Assembly (NCBI GenBank): GCA_900544305.1
Contig: UQUV01000054.1
Span: forward strand, 1-17,507
Direction: 5' to 3'
Source: an uncultured Porphyromonadaceae bacterium
Lineage (GTDB): Bacteria > Bacteroidota > Bacteroidia > Bacteroidales > Muribaculaceae
Length of the DNA: 17,507 nucleotides
Part shown: one piece after another, positions 7,401-13,728 of the stretch
Layout of the letters: each line of letters starts with the position of its first letter
How positions within the stretch are numbered: position 1 is the stretch's first letter
Translations under genes and position numbers: made by a program
The notes under the pieces: model-generated
Databases searched by the model: none
Told to the model about the DNA's origin: nothing
The model's input: only the letters and a program-made list of their open reading frames with translations

Positions 7401-7433
7401 TAATCATCCAGCGACATGTCTTGAGGATGGTTA
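7401..7433 (+). repeat. 9-bp hairpin with GACATGTC in its loop
   Basis: TAATCATCC (7401-7409) pairs with GGATGGTTA (7425-7433) with one T-G wobble. The 15-nt loop contains the 8-bp palindrome GACATGTC. A T-run is absent. Possible roles are an RNA structural element or a protein-binding site; neither is shown. Confidence 0.45.
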
Positions 7434-7476
7434 TATATAGTTTGTGAATGCAAATTCGTAAAAATAAACAGATATA

Positions 7477-7516
7477 TTTGGCGTTGTGAATTTTTTGTTT
7501 TACATTTGCAAATACA
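7477..7516 (+). promoter_or_regulatory. Promoter with overlapping palindromic operator for the XRE gene
   Basis: TTTG (7477-7480), 20 nt, then TACATTTG (7501-7508) gives a near-ideal Bacteroidales promoter. The -7 element lies within the perfect 10-bp palindrome ATTTGCAAAT (7504-7513), which would also cover the predicted transcription start. A repressor bound there would block transcription, so negative autoregulation by the XRE product is the simplest reading. The leader is only about 10-15 nt. Confidence 0.65.
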
Positions 7517-7525
7517 AAAGATGTC

Positions 7526-7924
7526 ATGCTTATGGATATAGTTGAGCGATTAAATCTGTTTTTAGATACTGCTGGAATTTCTAAATCACAATTTGCGGAT
7601 AATTGTAAAATTCCAAGGCCAACTGCTTCTCAAATTTTGAGTGGTCGTAACAAAAAAATAAGCGATGAAATAATTGCTAAGATTCATTCTATTTATCCAA
7701 ACTTATCTGTGCTGTGGCTTATGTTTGGCGAAGGCAATATGTTCACATCTGAATCTGATGAAAGTCTGCCTGGTATATCATCTGAATCTCCGAGCATATT
7801 TCCTATACCAGGATCGGAGTTTGTGTCATCTCCAACTAAATCTGACGTTGAGCAAAAAAGAGTCTCTAAAATTGTTGTGTTCTATAGCGATAATAGTTTT
7901 GAAGAATTTTATAAGGTCCGCTAA
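7526..7924 (+). CDS. Small XRE-family (Cro/CI-type) transcriptional regulator
   Basis: This 132-aa protein has an N-terminal helix-turn-helix domain: residues 4-70, with ISKSQFADNCKI and RPTASQILSGRNK around the recognition helix. It ends in SVLWLMFGEGNMF (61-73), a form common in Bacteroidales XRE proteins. A serine/proline-rich linker (about 74-108) leads to a short conserved-looking tail RVSKIVVFYSDNSFEEFYK (112-130). I recall similar tails on other small Bacteroidales regulators, where their role is unknown. There is no LexA/S24 peptidase domain. A DNA-binding repressor acting on the ATTTGCAAAT operator at its own promoter is likely. The start may be ATG 7526 or in-frame ATG 7532. Its last 59 nt overlap a possible convergent gene. 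It sits alone between core genes with no phage or plasmid genes, so it may be a remnant of a mobile element. Confidence 0.82.
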   Translation: MLMDIVERLNLFLDTAGISKSQFADNCKIPRPTASQILSGRNKKISDEIIAKIHSIYPNLSVLWLMFGEGNMFTSESDESLPGISSESPSIFPIPGSEFVSSPTKSDVEQKRVSKIVVFYSDNSFEEFYKVR

Positions 7925-8129
7925 CTCGTTTTCCATCGTTTCGTTCGTACAAATTATAGTCGTTGCCATAAATTTTCGATTCTACGGGGTTTAAACCAGC
8001 ATTTTTCGCAACTAAACGTTTGACTGTCATTCTGTTTCTTCTATATCTTTTGCTATCGAATTCCTCGCTAAATAAATTTTCATCCATCAAAAAACATTGT
8101 ATTGTTTCTTTTCTGCCACTTTTATTCAT
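7866..8129 (-). CDS. Possible small basic protein convergent with and overlapping the XRE gene
   Basis: This is an 87-codon ATG frame on the minus strand, running into the 3' end of the XRE gene (59-nt antisense overlap). The predicted protein is rich in Lys, Arg, Asn and Tyr, strongly basic, and soluble. It contains RYRRNRMTVKRLVAKNAG (about 28-45) and a tail with YERNDGKRVSGPYK (about 61-74). I do not recognise a family. In favour are the length in AT-rich DNA and a protein-like composition. Against are the lack of a TAnnTTTG promoter upstream, the overlap, and no recognised homology. It could be a true small gene, a remnant, or chance. Confidence 0.35.
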   Translation of the reverse strand: MNKSGRKETIQCFLMDENLFSEEFDSKRYRRNRMTVKRLVAKNAGLNPVESKIYGNDYNLYERNDGKRVSGPYKILQNYYRYRTQQF

Positions 8130-8379
8130 TGTCTGGTCCAGTTTGGGTTAATTTTTCTATTTTCAATTTCTCTTTTTCGCGATTGTAATTTATATTATGT
8201 TAAATAGTGTATCTGAAGAACGACTATTCCATTATCAATTATGAATGGCAACAGCCCCTTCATAATTGTAGAATTTACGCAGCATACGATTTTTAATTTG
8301 ATTGTCTAATTTCCACTCAGTGCTATCTTTTGAGGTTTTCTTTTTTCGGCGATAACAACCTTTAAAATCCAACAATAAA
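8130..8379. other. Gap between uvrA terminator and the small ORF, with a perfect hairpin
   Basis: No gene can be supported here. The stretch has a perfect 10-bp inverted repeat (8236-8268) and, on the minus strand from about 8411 to 8246, an open frame of some 55 codons without a start codon. Its translation looks somewhat protein-like, but the frame runs through the uvrA terminator, which argues against a live gene. Confidence 0.5.
8236..8268. repeat. Perfect 10-bp inverted repeat
   Basis: CAATTATGAA (8236-8245) and TTCATAATTG (8259-8268) are exact reverse complements around a 13-nt GC-richer loop that could add a short GGC/GCC pairing. There is no T-run on either side, so it is not an intrinsic terminator. 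It could be a binding site or the relic of a small palindromic element. Confidence 0.55.
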
Positions 8380-8417
8380 AAATAAGAGGATTCCCAAATG
8401 AAGAAATCCTCTTATTT
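8380..8417 (-). terminator. Rho-independent terminator of the uvrA operon
   Basis: A perfect 13-bp stem (AAATAAGAGGATT, 8380-8392, with its exact complement 8405-8417) encloses a 12-nt loop. On the minus strand it runs into a T-rich tail (8371-8380). It begins 6 nt after the uvrA stop codon. Confidence 0.92.
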
Positions 8418-8422
8418 ATAAT

Positions 8423-11263
8423 CTATCTACCAAGTTCTTTTCTTAAAAAAGCAGCAGTAATAGATTTTTCCGAAGCCGCAATTTCTTCAGGAGTTCCTTG
8501 TGCCACGACTTGTCCGCCGTTTTTACCTCCTTCGGGGCCCATATCGATGATATAGTCGGCACTTTTTATTACATCCATGTTGTGCTCGATGACAAGCACT
8601 GTATTCCCCCGCTCTACCAGTTCGTTTAATACACCAAGCAGTATCTTTATGTCTTCAAAATGAAGACCGGTAGTTGGTTCGTCTAATATAAATAAGGTGT
8701 TCCCTGTATCGCGTTTTGACAGTTCCGCCGCGAGTTTAACCCGTTGACTTTCGCCTCCTGACAATGTGCTTGACGGTTGGCCTAATTTGATATAGCCCAA
8801 CCCTACATCCTGCAGCACTTTTATCTTATTGAGGATTGATGGGAAACTTTCAAAAAATTCTACCGCCTGATTGATAGTCATGTCCAGAACATCGGCTATT
8901 GACTTACCTTTGAAACGCACCTCCAGTGTTTCACGATTGTATCGCTTCCCGTTGCACACTTCACAAGGGACAAGTACATCGGGCAAGAAATTCATTTCGA
9001 TGGATTTATAACCGTTACCCTTGCAGGCTTCACATCGTCCCCCCAAGACATTAAAAGAAAAACGTCCTGGCTTATAACCACGGATTTTTGATTCCGGCAA
9101 TTCTACAAAAATGTTGCGGATATCAGAAAATACCCCCGTATATGTAGCGGCATTCGATCGTGGTGAGCGGCCTATCGGTGCCTGATCGACAGTTACTACT
9201 TTGTCTACATATTCCAAACCGAGCAGTTCTTTATACTCACGCGGTTCTTTTAACGAGTTGTAGAACTTCTGGCTGAGTATCGGCTGAAGGGTATCGTTAA
9301 TCAATGTAGATTTACCGCTACCAGACACTCCAGTAATACACAATAGAAGGCCTAACGGAAATTTGACATCGACATTCTTAAGGTTGTTGCCTTTGCAGCC
9401 TTTGAGTTCAAGGAAGTGTCTATTACCTTTTCGGCGAATCGGAGGAATGGGAATTTCCCGTTTCCCGTTTATATAATCAGCAGTAATGGTGTCACTGTTC
9501 AGCATTTGTTTTGGAGTTCCAGCAAAGACGACATTACCACCTTTTCTTCCTGCTTTCGGTCCAATATCTACAATATAGTCCGATTCAAGCATCATATCCT
9601 TGTCATGCTCAACGACAATTATCGTGTTGCCAATATCGCGGAGTTCTTTAAGTGATTTAATCAGTCGGTCATTATCTCGCTGATGAAGACCGATGCTTGG
9701 TTCATCCAATATATAGAGGACATTAACCAGTTGTGAGCCAATTTGGGTAGCCAGGCGGATTCGTTGGCTTTCTCCGCCGGACAGTGATGCAGAGTTGCGG
9801 TTTAGCGACAAATAATCAAGTCCTACTTCGTTCAAAAAATGCAAACGGCTTGAGATTTCCTTCAATATCTCGCGAGCAATGGCTTGTTGTTGATTGGAAA
9901 GTTGCTTCTCTACTTGATTGGTCCACTGCATGAGGTCGGAAATTTCCATTGTTGCCAAATCGAAAATGTTTTTTCCATCAATATAATAATGTAGTGCCTC
10001 TTTATTCAAGCGTGCACCCTTACATTCCGGGCAAACGATTTGAGAGTAGAACTGCCCTGCCCATTTTTGAGCTTTAGTCGACTCATCATCATTTTGCTGC
10101 ATTTCAATATATTTGATAATGCCGTCATACGTGGCAAAGTAGTTTGACGATACTCCCCCGTCATATTTTATCTTAATGTCATTGCCATTCAGTATATCGT
10201 CGAGTACATCATCCGGCAAGTCTTTTACCGGAGTTTTTAACGAATATCCGGCATTCTCACAAATTGCTGCAATCTGGTTGAATATGAAATTGTTTTTATA
10301 GCTGCCTAATGGCAAGATTGCTCCGGCATAGATGGATTTGGACATGTCGGGAATTATTTTCCCTAAATCTATCTGGTTGACAAATCCCAAACCTTTGCAT
10401 TTCGGGCAAGCCCCTTGCGGAGAGTTGAACGAAAAATTATGAGGTGCCGGTTCCCGATATGACAGGCCTGATACAGGGTCCATCAAAGTCTTGCTATAAT
10501 AGTTTATGCTGTCATCTTCCACACAATACAGCATGATAATACCGTCGCCTTGCTTCATGGCGGTTGCCACAGTATCCTTCAAGCGTTGACGGTCTTTCTC
10601 GTCAACCTTCAGCTTGTCAACCACCAGTTCTATGCTATGGTTCTTGTAGCGGTCAAGCTTCAATCCCGGTACAATTTCCTGGATTGATCCGTCAATGCGA
10701 ACATTCAAATAGCCTTTTTTTCGCAATTGCTCGAAAAGTTCTTTATAATGTCCCTTGCGGTTATTGATAAGAGGAGACATCACAATGATCTTTTTGCCGG
10801 AATATTTTTCGATTATCAGGTCGACAATTTTTTCTTCCGTATATTTGACCATTTTCTCTCCACTTTTATAGGACACAGCCTCTCCCACCCGTGCAAAAAG
10901 CAGACGCAGAAAATCGTAAATCTCCGTAACCGTACCGATTGTGCTTCGCGGATTTTTATTGACAGTCTTCTGTTCGATGGATATGACTGGACACAACCCC
11001 GTAATTTTATCTACATCCGGGCGTTCCAATACCCCTAACATATTGCGGGCATAAGAGGAAAACGTTTCAATATATCGACGTTGGCCTTCAGCAAATATTG
11101 TGTCGAACGCCAGTGACGACTTGCCGCTTCCGCTCATTCCCGTAATGACTGTCAGTTTGTTGTGCGGTATCTGCACATCAATATTTTTCAAATTATGTAC
11201 CCTTGCTCCATATACGGAAACTGAGTCGCTGTTCTCTTCAATTATTTCTTTATTTGTATCCAA
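8423..11263 (-). CDS. uvrA: UvrABC excinuclease subunit A
   Basis: This 946-aa ABC-type ATPase is the damage-recognition subunit of bacterial nucleotide excision repair; a UvrA dimer scans DNA and loads UvrB. Both nucleotide-binding domains are intact: Walker A GMSGSGKSS (42-50) and GVSGSGKST (645-653), two LSGGESQR signatures, and Walker B ILDEPSIGLH and ILDEPTTGLH. The C-terminal zinc finger C744-C747/C767-C770 is complete. The first zinc finger keeps only the distal pair C286/C289, because D262 and S265 occupy the proximal cysteine positions. The start is TTG at 11263: an in-frame stop lies six codons upstream and no ATG occurs before the Walker region. It overlaps the transglycosylase gene by 22 nt, so it is probably translationally coupled and is the last gene of the operon. 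No LexA-type operator was seen. Confidence 0.97.
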   Translation of the reverse strand: MDTNKEIIEENSDSVSVYGARVHNLKNIDVQIPHNKLTVITGMSGSGKSSLAFDTIFAEGQRRYIETFSSYARNMLGVLERPDVDKITGLCPVISIEQKTVNKNPRSTIGTVTEIYDFLRLLFARVGEAVSYKSGEKMVKYTEEKIVDLIIEKYSGKKIIVMSPLINNRKGHYKELFEQLRKKGYLNVRIDGSIQEIVPGLKLDRYKNHSIELVVDKLKVDEKDRQRLKDTVATAMKQGDGIIMLYCVEDDSINYYSKTLMDPVSGLSYREPAPHNFSFNSPQGACPKCKGLGFVNQIDLGKIIPDMSKSIYAGAILPLGSYKNNFIFNQIAAICENAGYSLKTPVKDLPDDVLDDILNGNDIKIKYDGGVSSNYFATYDGIIKYIEMQQNDDESTKAQKWAGQFYSQIVCPECKGARLNKEALHYYIDGKNIFDLATMEISDLMQWTNQVEKQLSNQQQAIAREILKEISSRLHFLNEVGLDYLSLNRNSASLSGGESQRIRLATQIGSQLVNVLYILDEPSIGLHQRDNDRLIKSLKELRDIGNTIIVVEHDKDMMLESDYIVDIGPKAGRKGGNVVFAGTPKQMLNSDTITADYINGKREIPIPPIRRKGNRHFLELKGCKGNNLKNVDVKFPLGLLLCITGVSGSGKSTLINDTLQPILSQKFYNSLKEPREYKELLGLEYVDKVVTVDQAPIGRSPRSNAATYTGVFSDIRNIFVELPESKIRGYKPGRFSFNVLGGRCEACKGNGYKSIEMNFLPDVLVPCEVCNGKRYNRETLEVRFKGKSIADVLDMTINQAVEFFESFPSILNKIKVLQDVGLGYIKLGQPSSTLSGGESQRVKLAAELSKRDTGNTLFILDEPTTGLHFEDIKILLGVLNELVERGNTVLVIEHNMDVIKSADYIIDMGPEGGKNGGQVVAQGTPEEIAASEKSITAAFLRKELGR

Positions 11264-12192
11264 TTGCGGTTGTATATTTTATGAGGTTGTGTCGATCTGA
11301 ACAAATGTTTTTTGTTGGGGATTTTCACATTGTAGGTTTTCTTGTTTTTATTTGTCAAATCCCGAGAACGTATCCAGGGATTCATCTCACGCAATTGTGC
11401 ATAAGTTATGCCTTTGCTTTCTGCCCATTCTGCCCAACTTGGAACAGCAGAAGAAACCCGTTCAACGGTATAATCTACCGGAAAATACAATTGTTCTTCT
11501 GCAATATAGAACCCATAATCTTTAGGATGTTCCATAATTAATTTGATAGCCAGAAGGCGGAACATATAGCGAGATGTTTCGCTATTCAAGAAAAGATCAA
11601 AACCGTTATCGGCGTTTTGTTTCGACAATTCAGAACTGATTCTTCCCATTCCCGCATTATATGATGCCGCTACAGTAGTCCAACATTTATATTTGTTGTA
11701 CGCTACTTTAAAGTATTTGCATGCTGCTTCTGTCGCTTTTTCCAGATGAAAACGTTCGTCTATTTCATCGTTTACTTCCAAACCGTATTGGCGTGCTGTT
11801 GCGGGCATAAGTTGCCATATGCCTCCAGCCTTTGCCGGTGAAATAGCACGATTTTCCAGAAAGCTTTCAACGACGGCCAAATAGGCAAAGTCTTTTGGAA
11901 TTCCATTCTTTTCTAAAATCGGCACGATGGTTGGGAAATATCTGTTGGCTCGCTTAATGGACAACAATGTGTTGGTGTGCCCATACATGAACGAAATCAT
12001 TTCTCTGTCCAAACGCTCGAACATGTCGATGCGGTCAAATGAAATCTCCGCTCCGGCAAAATACATGGATTCCGGTACATCCGGAGCAATAGCGGTTACA
12101 CATTGACGATTATTGTCATATAATGATTGGGCGTTTGCTGCTATAGGACTGCTACCTAACAATAACAGCAACAAAATTGTATTAATTTTCAT
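11242..12192 (-). CDS. Periplasmic lytic transglycosylase, MltD-like SLT domain
   Basis: This 316-aa exported protein is predicted to cleave the MurNAc-GlcNAc bond of peptidoglycan, forming 1,6-anhydroMurNAc. Residues 1-21 are a signal peptide with a leucine-rich core and a likely cut at ANA-Q. No lipobox cysteine is present, so it should be soluble. The SLT domain covers about 85-210, with FAYLAVVESFLENRAISPAKAG (102-123) carrying catalytic E109, GGIWQLMPATARQYGL (123-138) and AASYNAGMGR (175-184), as in MltD-type enzymes. The C-terminal part (about 232-295), with ITYAQLREMNPWIRS and KTYNVKIPNK, looks like one degenerate LysM-like peptidoglycan-binding repeat. It begins 3 nt after the stop of the type IX sorting-domain gene, and its end overlaps uvrA. 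Confidence 0.88.
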   Translation of the reverse strand: MKINTILLLLLLGSSPIAANAQSLYDNNRQCVTAIAPDVPESMYFAGAEISFDRIDMFERLDREMISFMYGHTNTLLSIKRANRYFPTIVPILEKNGIPKDFAYLAVVESFLENRAISPAKAGGIWQLMPATARQYGLEVNDEIDERFHLEKATEAACKYFKVAYNKYKCWTTVAASYNAGMGRISSELSKQNADNGFDLFLNSETSRYMFRLLAIKLIMEHPKDYGFYIAEEQLYFPVDYTVERVSSAVPSWAEWAESKGITYAQLREMNPWIRSRDLTNKNKKTYNVKIPNKKHLFRSTQPHKIYNRNWIQIKK

Positions 12193-12195
12193 GAT

Positions 12196-13494
12196 CTACT
12201 TTCCACTTTTTAAAATATTAATATCTCCTTTCAGGTTATAGTCTTTTCCATCTGCTCCCTTTGCAGAGATAACGTAATAGTATACTCCTGGTTTTACAAA
12301 TTTTCCTTTATACTTTCCATCCCATCCCATGGCTGGGTCGTCGAATGTACAAACACGATTGCCATAACGGTCAAAAATTGAGCATTTGAATGACACTATT
12401 GACTTATAGGAAACTTTCCATTCGTCGTTGACGCCCTCTGACGCGTTAGGGGAAAACGCATTCGGACACTGTAAATTTGATTCACCGATGTTGACAGTCA
12501 GTGTTTCGCTGACAGCTTCACAGGTTCCGTCGTTATTCGAACCGACAAAACGAACATAAGTTGTCCCATTTTCTCTGAACGTGTAGGAACAACTTTCGTC
12601 ATTCAAACGTAACGACAAGTTAGAAAATTCTGGATCATCAGAAAATTGCCATTCCTTATGTATCACAGCGTCAGTGCAATAGGCTGTAAACGTGATTTCT
12701 GCCGGAGCCGAACCTCCCAAACTTTCCGTTTCCACTTTCTGTTCATTGGGATTGTCGCGCATTTCTTGAACGGCATCAACCTGCACTTCAACGGTTTGGG
12801 TGACATATTCTGGAGATTCTATAATTTGCTCCCTACCCCAAGTCTGCAAAAAGCGGTCTCCCTTTATTGTGAAAATCGTATTGCAGAGAGGTGCCGGTAT
12901 TACGATCCGTTCCGTCAGTGTCTCTTCCGTTGATGTATTCTCAACAGATGCGTATGTCTTGTTTTCCGCATCCCATTCCAACGTATTATAAGCAATTTGA
13001 ATGTCGCGGCTAAGCTGTTTCGGGACACCGGTTATACTATAGTATGTTATGGCATTGCAATCTGCATCAATCTCCAATGTGGCTACACCGCAATCCTGTT
13101 CGCTTGGAATGTTTATGTTGCGCAAATCCAAAACATGACGTTCATAATCTACGACCCAGAAATATACCCTTTCGGCACCATCTTCAATAATATAGCCGCA
13201 GTCAGGACGAATGTCGGACAACGTCGAATTATTGCCGTTTACAGTGATATCGTTCAGCTCCTCTGCCATGCTTCCGGATTCCTTGTAAGAATACCATTTT
13301 ACAGCGTTTCCTTTTGTGGATACGTAGTTGATACTTGCTCCTTGCAAAGACGAAAGAACGTAAATACGATCCAATCCGGTAGACTTTTCGGGAACAACTT
13401 CAACGACCTGTTCGGTCGCACCCTGAAAAGACACCTGTGCAGCAGCCGTACAGATTGAACCGCTCAATATAATAGGAAGAATATATATTTTCAT
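12196..13494 (-). CDS. Secreted protein with type IX (CHU_C, type B) sorting domain
   Basis: This is a 432-aa protein exported by Sec and then probably by the type IX secretion system. The ATG at 13494 is chosen because it opens directly into a signal peptide (MKIYILPIILSGSICTAAA, cut near AAA-Q); a longer frame from TTG 13542 adds 16 residues and would bury it. The middle is a low-homology beta-rich region, with a PKD/Ig-like domain at about 257-338. The last 92 residues (about 341-432) form a gliding-motility-associated C-terminal domain: PNAFSPN, NDEWKV, CSIFDRYGNRV, GWDGKYKGKFVKPGVYYYVI and GDINIL. That domain directs T9SS type B export and surface attachment or release in Bacteroidota. 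The cargo function is unknown. It is first in the operon with the transglycosylase and uvrA. Confidence 0.85.
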   Translation of the reverse strand: MKIYILPIILSGSICTAAAQVSFQGATEQVVEVVPEKSTGLDRIYVLSSLQGASINYVSTKGNAVKWYSYKESGSMAEELNDITVNGNNSTLSDIRPDCGYIIEDGAERVYFWVVDYERHVLDLRNINIPSEQDCGVATLEIDADCNAITYYSITGVPKQLSRDIQIAYNTLEWDAENKTYASVENTSTEETLTERIVIPAPLCNTIFTIKGDRFLQTWGREQIIESPEYVTQTVEVQVDAVQEMRDNPNEQKVETESLGGSAPAEITFTAYCTDAVIHKEWQFSDDPEFSNLSLRLNDESCSYTFRENGTTYVRFVGSNNDGTCEAVSETLTVNIGESNLQCPNAFSPNASEGVNDEWKVSYKSIVSFKCSIFDRYGNRVCTFDDPAMGWDGKYKGKFVKPGVYYYVISAKGADGKDYNLKGDINILKSGK

Positions 13495-13511
13495 TGTAAT
13501 TTTCGTTATTG

Positions 13512-13542
13512 CAAAATTAATCAAAGACAGGGGCAAAGACAA
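13512..13542 (-). promoter_or_regulatory. Promoter of the secreted protein-transglycosylase-uvrA operon
   Basis: On the minus strand, TTG (13542 to 13540), 20 nt, then TAATTTTG (13519 to 13512) fits the Bacteroidales -33 / TAnnTTTG pattern. It lies 17 nt before the ATG at 13494. Its position supports ATG 13494 over TTG 13542, which would lie upstream of the predicted transcription start. Confidence 0.6.
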
Positions 13543-13680
13543 GCAAAAAACAGCGTTTTAAGAACACCTGCATCGGGCCATACCCTATCTTCTACAAAGA
13601 TAACGTAATTTAATCGGATTTTATTTATCGTTTTTTTGACATTTGTGCATGTTTTGCCTTATTTTCTAAGTGATTTTGCT

Positions 13681-13688
13681 TATTTTTG
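13681..13688 (+). promoter_or_regulatory. Putative -7 element of the purL promoter
   Basis: TATTTTTG exactly matches TAnnTTTG and lies about 40 nt before the purL ATG. The nearest -33-like TTTG (13653-13656) is 24 nt upstream, longer than usual, so the promoter may be weak or helped by a regulator. No purine riboswitch was seen; the leader is too short. Confidence 0.45.
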
Positions 13689-13728
13689 CATTCAGAAATA
13701 GAAAAAATCACATCAATAAGATATAAGT

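Larger units (their letters stand above)
6930..7525. other. AT-rich non-coding region with repeats, palindromes and hairpins
   Basis: No convincing gene lies in this stretch of about 600 bp; open frames are short and low in complexity. It contains an inverted pair of promoter/operator-like 18-mers (7132-7149 and 7499-7516), two GAAT(T)GCAAATTC sites (7166-7178 and 7446-7457), a direct repeat of 17 bp (7276-7292 and 7379-7395) and two hairpins (7331-7353 and 7401-7433). This structure suggests a regulatory region for the XRE gene downstream, possibly with a non-coding RNA. No tRNA or known riboswitch was recognised. Confidence 0.6.

Noticed and set aside
6930..7525. Possible tRNA, CRISPR array or insertion sequence in the large intergenic region
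   Set aside because: No cloverleaf, no regularly spaced repeat series (only two copies of the 17-bp repeat) and no transposase fragment or terminal inverted repeats with target duplication were found.
7526..8129. Prophage or integrative element around the XRE gene
   Set aside because: No integrase, structural, relaxase or attachment-site sequence is present. Both flanks are core operons only about 1.5 kb apart, so at most a remnant could be claimed.
13495..13542. TTG-initiated 16-residue N-terminal extension of the type IX sorting-domain protein
   Set aside because: It would place charged residues ahead of a good signal peptide, and it begins upstream of the predicted transcription start. 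ATG 13494 fits better.
13495..13728. Riboswitch or purine-responsive leader between the divergent operon and purL
   Set aside because: The predicted purL leader is about 35 nt and no structured element was seen.
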